A DNA stretch of 64,000 nucleotides from Streptomyces sp. DT2A-34 (GTDB lineage Bacteria; Actinomycetota; Actinomycetes; Streptomycetales; Streptomycetaceae). The notes under the pieces were generated by a model, which worked only from the letters and a program-made list of their open reading frames with translations, searched no databases and was not told where the DNA came from. Each line of letters begins with the position of its first letter. Positions within the stretch are counted from its first letter, which is position 1. A program made the translations under genes and the position numbers. Shown here in pieces: positions 16,944-24,931 of the stretch. The stretch lies in the NCBI RefSeq assembly GCF_030499515.1, contig NZ_JASTWJ010000001.1, positions 4,816,001-4,880,000 on the forward strand, in the 5' to 3' direction.

Positions 16944-17713
16944 TCAGGAGCCGGAGGGAGCGGCGAGTTCGGGTTCGCCCTGGGCGGGCACGGCACCCGA
17001 TGCGGGCACGGCCTCCGATGCGGGGGCGGGCGGGCGTGCGGACTGGGCGAACACGGCGGCCATCAGACCGAGGCCGAGTACGGCACCGGCGATCTGCGCC
17101 GCGATGAACGGCCCGACGGAGGCGGGCGCGATGCCCGCGAAGGTGTCGGTGAAGGCGCGGCCGACGGTGACGGCCGGGTTGGCGAACGACGTGGAGGACG
17201 TGAACCAGTACGCCGCTCCGATGTAGGACGCCACGGCCGCCGCGGCGAGGTGGGCCCGGCCGCTACGGGTGAGCCCGAAGATCAGAAAGACGAGGCCCGC
17301 TGTCGCGACCAGCTCGCCGAGCCACAGGTGGCCGGCCGAGCGGTCATGGGTGGACCACTGCACCAAGGGCTTGGCGAACATGGCGTCGGCCAGGACGGCG
17401 CCGCCGATCGCCCCGGCCGTCTGGGCGGGGAGGTACACGGCCACGTCCCGAAGGGTCGGTCCGTCGGGGTGCGGCGGCCGGTGAACCAGGCCGCGAGCGT
17501 GACGACGGGGTTGACGTGCGCGCCGGAGACGGGGCCGAGCAGCGCGATGAGCACGCCCAGGCCGAACACGGTGGCCAGGGAGTTGGCCAGCAGCTGCACG
17601 CCGACGTCGTCGGTCAGCTCGGTGGCCTGGATGCCGGAGCCGACCACCACCGCGACCAGGGCGGCCGAGCCGACGGCCTCGGCGAGGGCCCGGCGCCCGA
17701 GCGACGCGCTCAC
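16944..17713 (-). pseudogene. Aquaporin (MIP family) of the ars operon, single frameshift
   Basis: Two frames together encode one MIP channel. The upstream part (GTG at 17713, overlapping the arsR stop as GTGA) gives helices 1-2 and the first pore motif HVNPVV. The downstream part (in frame from 17444) gives helices 3-6 with the second motif SFANPAV. They join if one base is restored in the CCCC run at about 17466-17470. AqpS-type aquaporins release arsenite made by ArsC in other bacteria. Either the gene is inactivated or the base loss is a sequencing error. Confidence 0.8.
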
Positions 17714-18090
17714 GCGGTCGTCCCTGCCTTCTGCGCGGGGGTCAGGAACGTCGAGAGGCGGTCCAGGGCGGCGGGGAGCACCCAGTAGTAGACCCACGTG
17801 CCGCGGCGCTCGCAGTCGATCAGACCCGCCTGTCGGAGCAGCTTGAGGTGGTGCGAGATGGTCGGCTGGGACAGATCGAAGGCCGGGGTCAGGTCGCACA
17901 CACAGACCTCGCCACCCGCCCGCGACGCGATCAGCGACAGCAGGCGCAGCCGCACCGGGTCGCCCAGCGCCTTGAAGGTCTTCGCCAGCTCGGCCGCCTG
18001 GTCCTCCTCCAGAGGCGCGGCCACCAGCCCCGGGCAGCAGGCGGCGGGCCGGTCGTCCTGCCCGAGCACCACAAACTCCTGCTTCGACAT
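17710..18090 (-). CDS. arsR: ArsR/SmtB-family arsenite-responsive repressor
   Basis: 126 residues, winged helix. EVCVCDLT in the recognition region supplies the vicinal Cys that bind As(III), and an N-terminal Cys pair (AACCPG) could extend the site. The HTH reads LSQPTISHHLKLLRQAGLI. The start at 18090 (MSKQEFVVL) is preferred over an upstream in-frame start. It heads the minus-strand operon and is divergent from arsI across two repeated motifs, its probable operators. Confidence 0.93.
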   Translation of the reverse strand: MSKQEFVVLGQDDRPAACCPGLVAAPLEEDQAAELAKTFKALGDPVRLRLLSLIASRAGGEVCVCDLTPAFDLSQPTISHHLKLLRQAGLIDCERRGTWVYYWVLPAALDRLSTFLTPAQKAGTTA

Positions 18091-18099
18091 TCTTCTATG

Positions 18100-18148
18100 T
18101 TGACAAACATCGATCCAAGGCGCAAGCTCTGTATTGACAAACACCAAT
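18100..18148. promoter_or_regulatory. Duplicated ArsR operator / divergent promoter region
   Basis: Two direct copies of TTGACAAACAYCRAT lie at 18100-18114 and 18134-18148, 34 bp apart between arsR and arsI. Each includes a TTGACA hexamer, so operator and -35 element probably overlap. Confidence 0.75.
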
Positions 18149-18170
18149 GCATGCAGATGGGAGGGGCATC

Positions 18171-18647
18171 ATGTCCCGAGCACAGCTCGCTCTGCGCGTC
18201 AGTGACCTCGAAGCGTCGATCGCCTTCTACGCGAAGCTCTTCGGCGCCGAACCGGCCAAGCGGCGTGCGGGTTACGCCAACTTCGCCATCGCCGAGCCCC
18301 CGCTCAAGCTCGTACTGATCGAGGGCGAGCCCGGCGAGGAGACCCGCCTGGACCACCTCGGCGTCGAAGTCGAATCCGCCGAGCAGGTCACCGCCGCCAC
18401 CACCCGGCTGAAGGACGCCGGCCTCGCCACCTTCGAGGAGAACGACACCTCCTGCTGCTACGCCCTCCAGGACAAGGTGTGGGTGCACGGCCCCGGCCGG
18501 GAACCCTGGGAGGTCTACGTGGTCAAGGCCGACGCCGACACGCTCGGCAAGAGCACCGACCCCGAGGCCACCGGGGACGGCTGCTGCACCAGCCAGGCCG
18601 GCGAAGCGGAACCGGCACCCGCCGCGGCGGGGTGCGGCTGCGGCTGA
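18171..18647 (+). CDS. arsI: ArsI/CadI-type VOC protein, probable C-As lyase
   Basis: 158-residue vicinal-oxygen-chelate (glyoxalase-fold) protein. ArsI enzymes use Fe(II) and O2 to cleave the carbon-arsenic bond of methyl- or aromatic arsenicals. Visible features: an N-terminal metal ligand region (SRAQLALRVSDLEASIAFY), LDHLGVEVES (second His), the vicinal Cys pair in NDTSCCYA, and a Glu ligand in PWEVYVV. The Cys-rich tail (DGCCTSQ, GCGCG) is a family hallmark. Start 18171 follows GAGGGG. Divergent from arsR. Confidence 0.9.
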   Translation: MSRAQLALRVSDLEASIAFYAKLFGAEPAKRRAGYANFAIAEPPLKLVLIEGEPGEETRLDHLGVEVESAEQVTAATTRLKDAGLATFEENDTSCCYALQDKVWVHGPGREPWEVYVVKADADTLGKSTDPEATGDGCCTSQAGEAEPAPAAAGCGCG

Positions 18648-18695
18648 CCAGGGCGCCGGGCACGTCGGCGCGGACGGCGACGTAGGGTCTGGTTC

Positions 18696-18920
18696 ATGGT
18701 GACTGCGACGGTCCGCGAGTGGCACGACGAGGAAGGGTGGGGCGTGCTCGACTCCCCTGAAACCCCCGGTGGTTGCTGGGGGCACTTCTCCGCCATCCAG
18801 ACGGACGGGTTCGCCACGCTGTCACCAGGACAGAAGGTGGACCTCACATGGGAAGCCCCTGGCTTCTCCCAGGACGGGTACGACTACCGCGCCGTGAGCA
18901 TCGCACCTCAGCACCCCTGA
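18696..18920 (+). CDS. Small cold-shock-domain-like protein
   Basis: 74 residues with a cold-shock-like fold: EEGWGVLDSPE in place of the canonical RNP1 region and GHFSAIQTDGF resembling RNP2. Likely binds single-stranded nucleic acid. TAGGGT, a good Streptomyces -10, lies 7 nt before the ATG at 18696, so the mRNA may be leaderless. Confidence 0.75.
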   Translation: MVTATVREWHDEEGWGVLDSPETPGGCWGHFSAIQTDGFATLSPGQKVDLTWEAPGFSQDGYDYRAVSIAPQHP

Positions 18921-19005
18921 GCGAGCGGGCAGCAGCGCCGCAGGGCGCGGTTCCCACCGGACGCACCGCATCCGATGGGAACCGCCGGCTCCGGACGCCC
19001 ACAGC

Positions 19006-19716
19006 TCAGCGGAAGTTCACATCGCTGCACAGGAAGTACGTCTGGTCCATGTGTGACGCCTGCCAGATGGTGTAGACGACGTGGCGGCCGCTGAGGCCGG
19101 ACGTGCTCACGTCGATCGAGTAGTTCTGGCTCGGGGCGTACTCCCCGGTGCGGGCGACCAGTTGGAGGTCGCTCCAGCGCAGTGGCTGGGTGGTGGGGTC
19201 GAAGCCCTGGCGGGTGACGTACACCAGGAAGTAGTCCGCGCCGTGGCTGGCCTGGTCGTAGAGCCGCACGGTGAAGTCGCTCGCCACGTCCGTCGTCTTC
19301 CAGGCGCCCACGGCGTCGAGCGAGTTGTAGCGTCCGCCTTCGGTCCGACCCCCGCTGCACAGCCGGCCGTCGGGGATGACCGCCTGGAAGTCGCCCGCGG
19401 AGCCGTTGCGGTACAGGCCGTTCCAGTTCCACATGGCGTTCGGGTTGTCCTGCCAGGCCTGCCAGCACATGGGGTCTTCCTGCTCCATGGCCGGGTTCTG
19501 GAAGTCGCTGCCCCAGCGTAGCCAGCAGCCGTAGTTGCGGGACGCCGGGTCGACGACCGAGCCGTGAGCGGCAGCCGTCCCGCTCCCCGGGATCAGGCAG
19601 AGGAGCAGTGCGGCGAGCACGGTCAGGAGGAGCGCCGGGCGGGGCACGGGGCGCCGTGTGGGGGCAGGCGCGAGGGGGTTTGTGATGTGATCATGACAAG
19701 CTTGATGTTGCAGCAC
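19006..19716 (-). CDS. Lytic polysaccharide monooxygenase, AA10 family
   Basis: 236 residues. A secreted copper enzyme that oxidatively cleaves cellulose or chitin. After an N-terminal extension and Sec signal, cleavage at AAA|HGSV exposes the His-brace His. The second brace His is probably in YDQASHGADYF, and the axial aromatic near the C-terminus is QTYFLCSDVNF. There is no carbohydrate-binding module. The GTG start at 19716 follows GAGGGAGACC. A CebR-type box 80 nt upstream suggests induction by cellulose sugars. Confidence 0.9.
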   Translation of the reverse strand: MLQHQACHDHITNPLAPAPTRRPVPRPALLLTVLAALLLCLIPGSGTAAAHGSVVDPASRNYGCWLRWGSDFQNPAMEQEDPMCWQAWQDNPNAMWNWNGLYRNGSAGDFQAVIPDGRLCSGGRTEGGRYNSLDAVGAWKTTDVASDFTVRLYDQASHGADYFLVYVTRQGFDPTTQPLRWSDLQLVARTGEYAPSQNYSIDVSTSGLSGRHVVYTIWQASHMDQTYFLCSDVNFR

Positions 19717-19796
19717 GGTCTCCCTCTTTCAAGGTGGGGGGATGGGGGTGTGGGTGGTACAGGGGTGCTGGTGACGCAAAGGTGCGAGAGCCAGTG

Positions 19797-19810
19797 TGGG
19801 AGCGCTCCCA
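19797..19810. promoter_or_regulatory. CebR-type operator TGGGAGCGCTCCCA
   Basis: A perfect 14-bp palindrome matching the established Streptomyces CebR box, about 80 nt upstream of the LPMO start. CebR is the cellobiose-responsive LacI-family repressor. Confidence 0.9.
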
Positions 19811-19883
19811 TCACAGCCAGGCTGCGCCCCCACATGCCCCCTCCGCAACGCCGGATCGCGCCACTTTCCCGCCCCTCGGCCGC

Positions 19884-20426
19884 CTACGAACGAGGCGTGC
19901 CCGTCTCCGTCGCCGTGACGCCCCTCGCCGGATCCGGTGACGGTCCCGCCCCCTGCGACGTCGGTGTCGCCGACGGCGCGCTGGTCGGGGCCGCCGGACT
20001 GCTCGGCGTACGGGACTCGTCGGTCCGGGAGTCGGCGGCGGGCTCGGACGTGGCGGATTCGGACGGCACCGTCGGAGTCGGCGACGCCGATCGGGGCGAC
20101 GACGCCGACGGGGTCGGGATCGCCGACGGGGCGGGAGGCGTCGTACGGCCGCTCGCGGGCGGAGGGGCGAGAGGGGGCGCGGGGGAGGCCGGTCCCGGCG
20201 AGGTCCCCAGGTGGAGCGGCAGCGCGACGAGCACCGCGACGGCGCAGGTCACGCCCGCCCCGATCGCCGTACGCACCAGTCGTCGGCGGGATGCCCGGCG
20301 GCGGATGGCCGCGTAGCTGCCGGGGGGTGGGGCGAGGTGGTCCGAGGACGGGCGGAGGATCACCGCGAGAGGGTCGTCGGGGGACGACTCCGGGCCGTCC
20401 GCGTCGTCGTCAAAGCGTGTGGTCAA
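19884..20426 (-). CDS. Single-pass membrane protein encoded with the sigma factor
   Basis: 180 residues: an acidic N-terminal cytoplasmic segment (~55 residues), one helix (TAIGAGVTCAVAVLVALPLHL), then an extracellular Pro/Ser/Thr-rich region of ~100 residues. It overlaps the sigma-factor gene by 17 nt, so the two are translationally coupled. Gene order suggests an anti-sigma or regulatory partner, but no zinc anti-sigma motif is present. Confidence 0.75.
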   Translation of the reverse strand: MTTRFDDDADGPESSPDDPLAVILRPSSDHLAPPPGSYAAIRRRASRRRLVRTAIGAGVTCAVAVLVALPLHLGTSPGPASPAPPLAPPPASGRTTPPAPSAIPTPSASSPRSASPTPTVPSESATSEPAADSRTDESRTPSSPAAPTSAPSATPTSQGAGPSPDPARGVTATETGTPRS

Positions 20427-20904
20427 GGCTTCTCCTCAGATGAACGCGGAGCAGTTCGCGGGCCGCGTGGAGGTCGGCCTTGACGGTCCCTTCCTTGCGC
20501 CCGGTCAGCACGGACACCTCCCGGATCGGCATGTCAGCGTAGTAGTGCAGGAGGATCGGGGTGCGCAGGCGTTCGGGGAGGGACTGGACCAGCAGGCGTA
20601 CGGACGGGTCCGCCTGCTCCGTACGGGAGTTGACCGCCGCTTCCGTGGTGACCCGGCGCATCGCCCTGCGCTCCCGCTCCAGCTTGCGCCAGTGGTCCCG
20701 GACCAGGTTCGCCGCCGTGACGTAGAGGAAACCGCGCGGCTCCTCCACCCGGCTCCAACGGGCCCAGAGCCGGGTGAAGGCCTCGGAGGCGATCTCGTGG
20801 GCCGTCTCGTCATCGTCGACGAGCCGGCGGCACCAGCCGGCGAGGCGCGGATAGAGGGCGGCGAACAGCTCGGACGCCGCCCTGTCTCGGGACCGTTTCA
20901 ACGC
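20410..20904 (-). CDS. ECF/sigma-70-family RNA polymerase sigma factor
   Basis: About 164 residues from the proposed TTG start. Region 2 carries ELFAALYPRLAGWC and EIASEAFTRLWARW; region 4 carries SLPERLRTPILLHYYADM and GRKEGTVKADLHAARELL. The start is uncertain: the frame stays open to GTG at 21018, but that extra stretch would encode a repetitive RQCKPK sequence from an 18-bp repeat, which looks like leader rather than protein. Confidence 0.85.
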   Translation of the reverse strand, partial: ALKRSRDRAASELFAALYPRLAGWCRRLVDDDETAHEIASEAFTRLWARWSRVEEPRGFLYVTAANLVRDHWRKLERERRAMRRVTTEAAVNSRTEQADPSVRLLVQSLPERLRTPILLHYYADMPIREVSVLTGRKEGTVKADLHAARELLRVHLRRSLDHTL

Positions 20905-20933
20905 TCTACAACGCTCTCCATGGTCGTGCGGAA

Positions 20934-20987
20934 GCTTGCACTGTCGCTTGGGCTTGCACTGTCGCTTGGGCTGGCACTGTCGCTCGG
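20934..20987. repeat. Three tandem 18-bp repeats at the sigma-factor 5' end
   Basis: GCTTGCACTGTCGCTTGG occurs at 20934-20951 and 20952-20969, with a diverged copy at 20970-20987. They lie 30 nt upstream of the likely sigma-factor start. The length is a multiple of three, so they can be read as RQCKPK repeats if the long frame is used. Confidence 0.9.
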
Positions 20988-21075
20988 GGGGATGCCGGAC
21001 CGTCGGCATGCGTTCCACGGGCCGTCAGGGGGCCGTAGCACTCCACTCGTCGCGGCCCTCAACTCGTCGTAGCGT

Positions 21076-21723
21076 TCAACTCGTCGCAGCCCTCAACTTC
21101 GCGAACACGATCACGTTGTCGCGGTACTCGTCCCCGGCCCGCGGCCCTCCGCACGTGATCAACCGCAGCTCCGGGTGGTCCACGTCCCCGTACACGTCGT
21201 CCGCCGGAAAGTCCGCCTTGGCGACCGTCCGTACGGCACTGACCGCGAACTCCGCCGACGTGCCGTCCTGCCTGCGCGCCACGATCCGGTCGCCCCGGTG
21301 CAGCCGGGCGAGGTGGCGGAACACCCCGTCCCCGTAGGCGCCCACGGTGACATGGCCGAGGATGACCGACGGGCCGACCTGACCCGGCGTCGGCGAGTGC
21401 CGGTACCAGCCCGCCCGGTCGTCGGCCGTGATCGGCGGCACCTGCACGGTGCCGTCCGGCGCCAGCCCCAGCCGCATGACCGGGGTGTCGACCTCGATCG
21501 CCGGGATCCGCAGTCCGACCGGGGCCGAACGGCCAAGGGGATGCGGCGGGTTCGCGGAGGCGGAAGGCCGCGGAGTCGTCGCCGTGCCGGCCGCGCTGCC
21601 CTCCGCACCCCTCGTCCGCCGGGAGTGCGCGCTCGCGGCCTGCCCCGCCTCGTGGCCGCCGCAGCCCACCAGCAGCGAGGCCATCGCCGCCGTGGCGAAC
21701 GCGCGCCTGGACAGCGGCATCAT
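21076..21723 (-). CDS. Class E-type sortase
   Basis: 215 residues. A membrane or lipid-anchored transpeptidase that joins sorted proteins to peptidoglycan. The N-terminal export segment (ATAAMASLLVGCGG) could also act as a lipobox. The sortase barrel has VILGHVTVGA with the catalytic His, LITCGG with the nucleophile Cys, and the Arg in AGDEYRDNVIVFAKL. The start ATGATG overlaps the upstream stop (ATGA), so it is coupled to the preceding gene, its likely substrate. Confidence 0.88.
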   Translation of the reverse strand: MMPLSRRAFATAAMASLLVGCGGHEAGQAASAHSRRTRGAEGSAAGTATTPRPSASANPPHPLGRSAPVGLRIPAIEVDTPVMRLGLAPDGTVQVPPITADDRAGWYRHSPTPGQVGPSVILGHVTVGAYGDGVFRHLARLHRGDRIVARRQDGTSAEFAVSAVRTVAKADFPADDVYGDVDHPELRLITCGGPRAGDEYRDNVIVFAKLRAATS

Positions 21724-22115
21724 GCGCCGTTCGTCCGCCGACGCCGTACGACGAAGGCCGTCGCGCCTCCGGCGAGGAGCACCGCGGCGACTCCCCCGCC
21801 GATCAGCCCGCTCTGTCCGTTCCCGGAACCCGAAGCCGGCGCCGTGACTCCGGTGTCGGGCGCCCCCGACGGTACGACGGAGACCTGGCCGCCGTCCGGC
21901 GCGCGGGTCGGCTCGGCCGACGGCTGCGAGGGGGCGGGGGTCGCTTCCCGGGGCGGCTCGGTGGCGCTGGGCGTCGGGACGGCCGTCTCCGAGGGGACGG
22001 TGACCGTCGGGCTGGGGACCGGGGTCGGGGCAGCGCTGTCGGCGAACGCGGGCGTGCTGCCTGCCAGCAGGGCCGTGCAGGTCAGTGCCATGGCGCTGAG
22101 GACGGTTCGGCGCAT
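21720..22115 (-). CDS. Surface protein with C-terminal wall-sorting-like signal
   Basis: 131 residues: a Sec signal (MRRTVLSAMALTCTALLAGS, end near AFA), a Pro/Thr/Ser-rich stalk, the motif GAPDTGV, a hydrophobic helix (GLIGGGVAAVLLAGGATAFV) and an RRRR tail. This is the layout of a sortase substrate, although APDTG departs from the LAxTG favoured by class E sortases. It is directly upstream of and coupled to the sortase gene. Confidence 0.8.
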   Translation of the reverse strand: MRRTVLSAMALTCTALLAGSTPAFADSAAPTPVPSPTVTVPSETAVPTPSATEPPREATPAPSQPSAEPTRAPDGGQVSVVPSGAPDTGVTAPASGSGNGQSGLIGGGVAAVLLAGGATAFVVRRRRTNGA

Positions 22116-22400
22116 TGAGTCGCTCTCTTTCGTCGGCCCGGCCGTACTCGCGTACGGGACGGGCTGGGTGACGGTCGAGCGGAGAGACGACGCGGCAGTG
22201 GGGCGGGTTGTAAAGAGAAGGCAAAGTCATGCGAGGGGCCGTCGACAACAGCCCCGGCCCCAAGTTGTTCATGGTCGTGAATTTGAATCACGTACACATC
22301 TATTGACGTGTATGCGGCAGGCCCATACGGTCCCGAACGTCCCATCTTGAGAAAGCGCTTTCCCTATCTGCCACGACGTGTAACAGAAAGGGGTCAGCCC
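22116..22400. other. Divergent regulatory region, surface protein / PL9 lyase
   Basis: 285 nt with no supported gene. It contains the GAAAGCGCTTTC operator at 22351 and the GAAAGGGGTC ribosome-binding site of the pectate lyase. An AT-richer stretch at 22270-22310 could hold promoter elements for either gene. Confidence 0.5.
22351..22362. promoter_or_regulatory. LacI-type operator GAAAGCGCTTTC
   Basis: A perfect 12-bp palindrome with a central CG, 39 nt upstream of the pectate lyase start. It differs from the operators at 14.4 kb and 19.8 kb, implying a different LacI-family repressor. Confidence 0.75.
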
Positions 22401-23993
22401 ATGCACCCGCACTCCGTCAGACGCAGCACTCCGGCCCTGGCCGCCGCCGCCCTCCTCACCACCACCCTCGTCGCGCTCACCGGCACCACCGCCGAGGCCG
22501 CGACCACCCGCTACGAGGCCGAGACCTCCCCGGCGGTCTGCACCGGCACCATCGACTCCGACTGGGCCGGTTACTCCGGCACCGGGTTCTGCAACGGCAC
22601 CAACGCCACCGGCGCCTACGCCCAGTTCACGGTGAACGCCCCCGCGGCCGGTACCGCGACCCTGAACATCCGCTTCGCCAACGGCACCACCACCGCCCGC
22701 CCCGCCTCCCTGATCGTCAACGGGACCACCGTCCAGACACCGTCCTTCGAGGGCACGGGCGCCTGGACGACCTGGACGACGAAGACGCTCACCGTCCCCG
22801 TCAACGCGGGCAGCAACACCATCCGGCTCAACCCGACCACCTCCGGCGGCCTCCCCAACATCGACTACGCCGACGTGGTGACGAGCGACACGACCCCCGC
22901 ACCGACCGGCCCCGTCCTGTACGTGGCGCCGAACGGCACCGACGGCGCGGCCGGCACGGAGTCGGCGCCCACCACGCTCACCTCGGCGATCAGCCGTATC
23001 GCCGCGGGCGGCACGATCTACCTGCGCGGGGGGACGTACAACCAGTCCTCCACCGTCACCATCCCGGTGGGCAACAACGGCACGTCCAGTGCCCGTACGA
23101 AGCTGTCCGCCTATCCCGGCGAGAAGCCGGTGCTGAACTTCTCGGCGCAGAGCGAGAGTTCGTCCAACCGCGGGCTGCAGGTGATGGGGTCGTACTGGCA
23201 CGTCTACGGCATCGTCGTCGAGCGGGCCGGTGACAACGGCATCTTCGTCGGCGGCAGCAACAACGTCATCGAGCGCACGGTGACCCGCTTCAACCGCGAC
23301 ACCGGGCTCCAGCTCGGCCGGATCGCCTCCTCCACGCCGACCAGCCAGTGGCCCTCCAACAACCTCGTCCTCAGCGCCGAGTCGCACGACAACGCCGACT
23401 CCGACGGCGAGGACGCCGACGGCTTCGCGGCGAAGCTGACCGTCGGCGGCGGCAACGTCTTCCGCTACGCCGTCGCGCACAACAACATCGACGACGGCTG
23501 GGACCTCTACACCTACTCCGACTACGACCCCATCGGCGTGGTGACCATCGAGGACTCCCTCTCCTACGAGAACGGCACCCTCAGCGACGGCTCGCAGGCC
23601 GGCAACGGCGACCGCAACGGCTACAAGCTCGGCGGCGAGGACGTGCCCATCAACCATGTCGTGCGGCGCAGCATCGCCTACGACAACGGCAAGCACGGGT
23701 TCACGTACAACAGCAACCCGGGATCGATGACCATCTCGAACAACGTGAGCATCGACAGCACCGAACGCAACTTCAACTTCGACGCGGGCACGTCGGTGTT
23801 CCGCGGCAACACCTCGTGCCGCAGCGGCAGCGGCACGAACGACCGGATCATCGGCGACTCCGACAGCTCCAACCAGTTCTGGTCGGGCACGAACGGCTCC
23901 CGGTGCTCGTCGTACAGCGGCGCCCTGGGCTGGTCCTTCGCCTCGGACGGGCGTCTCGTGGTGACCTTCGGCGGCACCCAGGTCACCCCGTGA
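22401..23993 (+). CDS. Secreted CBM35 - pectate lyase family 9 protein
   Basis: 530 residues. Signal peptide 1-33, CBM35 at about 35-165 (TRYEAETSPAVC, INPNIDY-type strand), a Thr/Pro linker, then a PL9 beta-helix (about 175-530). PL9 enzymes cleave polygalacturonate by calcium-assisted beta-elimination. The segment DADGFAAKLTVGGGNVF with NNIDDGWDLYTYS fits the calcium-binding Asp cluster and catalytic Lys of PL9. Start 22401 follows GAAAGGGG. Confidence 0.9.
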   Translation: MHPHSVRRSTPALAAAALLTTTLVALTGTTAEAATTRYEAETSPAVCTGTIDSDWAGYSGTGFCNGTNATGAYAQFTVNAPAAGTATLNIRFANGTTTARPASLIVNGTTVQTPSFEGTGAWTTWTTKTLTVPVNAGSNTIRLNPTTSGGLPNIDYADVVTSDTTPAPTGPVLYVAPNGTDGAAGTESAPTTLTSAISRIAAGGTIYLRGGTYNQSSTVTIPVGNNGTSSARTKLSAYPGEKPVLNFSAQSESSSNRGLQVMGSYWHVYGIVVERAGDNGIFVGGSNNVIERTVTRFNRDTGLQLGRIASSTPTSQWPSNNLVLSAESHDNADSDGEDADGFAAKLTVGGGNVFRYAVAHNNIDDGWDLYTYSDYDPIGVVTIEDSLSYENGTLSDGSQAGNGDRNGYKLGGEDVPINHVVRRSIAYDNGKHGFTYNSNPGSMTISNNVSIDSTERNFNFDAGTSVFRGNTSCRSGSGTNDRIIGDSDSSNQFWSGTNGSRCSSYSGALGWSFASDGRLVVTFGGTQVTP

Positions 23994-24272
23994 CCGGCGG
24001 CTGAGCGGGCCACGGGCGGCATGCGTACCGAGAGGGCGTGACAGCCCGCCCCACAGCGGCACCGTGCGCCGCGGCTCCCGATGCCGGGACCGTGGCGCAC
24101 GCTTCCGGTGCTCGGGCTGCCGACCGGGCTGTCGTGCTGCCGGCCCCGATGCCCGATCCGTCCGGAACCGCTGTCGCGGGCGACGGGGCGAAACGCGCGT
24201 AGACGGCGAAAGCGGACGCCGGTTTGACGCTTCCGGAGGAGCTTATTCGCCCGTTTCGGTGATAATTGGGGC
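23994..24272. other. Gene-free spacer
   Basis: No gene is supported. A 7-bp inverted repeat (GTGCGCC/GGCGCAC, about 24064-24100) may terminate the lyase transcript. GATAAT at 24261-24266 lies 7 nt before the next ATG, a possible -10 for a leaderless or very short leader mRNA. Confidence 0.45.
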
Positions 24273-24641
24273 ATGAGTACAGCGACGTTTGTACTAGCGG
24301 CCGCGTCGAGCGAAGTACTCAACGTGGTCGCCGCCTTTGTGGGTGGCCTGTTCATCGCCGGCGCCCTGATCTGGGCCGTGCAGCTCGGCATGCGGGTCCG
24401 TGACAAAGAGCTGCCCCGGCCCACGCCCGACGAGCAGCCGCACCTCCCCGACACCGGTCCGGTCCATGAGGAGCGCGAGATCAGGGAGCCGGACGAAGTA
24501 CCGCACGCGGTGGGCAAGGAACGGCTCCTGCCGCACGAGCTGCACCACGCGGGCAGCAGGCGCAGCGAGGACCAGCACCGCAAACGCTGGCTGCCCGGAA
24601 AGAGCGGGGCCTTCGGCGGGGGCGGTCTGGGGCACGGCTGA
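24273..24641 (+). CDS. DUF6479-like small membrane protein
   Basis: 122 residues: one N-terminal membrane helix (NVVAAFVGGLFIAGALIWAV), then a charged, His- and Glu-rich cytoplasmic tail ending in a Gly-rich stretch. This matches a widespread Streptomyces family of unknown function. The GATAAT promoter element is immediately upstream. Confidence 0.75.
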   Translation: MSTATFVLAAASSEVLNVVAAFVGGLFIAGALIWAVQLGMRVRDKELPRPTPDEQPHLPDTGPVHEEREIREPDEVPHAVGKERLLPHELHHAGSRRSEDQHRKRWLPGKSGAFGGGGLGHG

Positions 24642-24703
24642 GCCTGGAAATCCAGGCGACGGGAGCGGCTGCCCGATGCCATCCTGCCCGGACCCGCACG
24701 TGC

Positions 24704-24931
24704 GTGTACGTGTCCGGGTCCGGGTCCGGGCAGGGGAGCGGATCGAGCGGACGACGCTACGTGGCCAGGGGCGTCCCCGGCGGCTACCGCATCTGGGACA
24801 ACCACGGCCGCCGTTTCTGGGGCGACCTCTACGAACTCTGCCCCGACGACCTGCTGGCCGAGCTCAACGGCGGCAAGGACCCGACCCGGATCAGCGCGCT
24901 GCTGAGGCGCTACCGCGCGTTGAAGCGCTAG
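24704..24931 (+). CDS. Small basic hypothetical protein
   Basis: 75 residues; a Gly/Ser-rich start, then RRYVARGVPGGYRIWDNHGR and a helical C-terminus. The second half looks like a conserved actinobacterial small protein. The start is uncertain (GTG at 24704 or an internal GTG). Its 3' end overlaps the convergent membrane protein gene by 41 nt. Confidence 0.6.
   Translation: MYVSGSGSGQGSGSSGRRYVARGVPGGYRIWDNHGRRFWGDLYELCPDDLLAELNGGKDPTRISALLRRYRALKR

Noticed and set aside
22269..24062. 597-codon minus-strand ORF
   Set aside because: Antisense to the PL9 pectate lyase; no domain.
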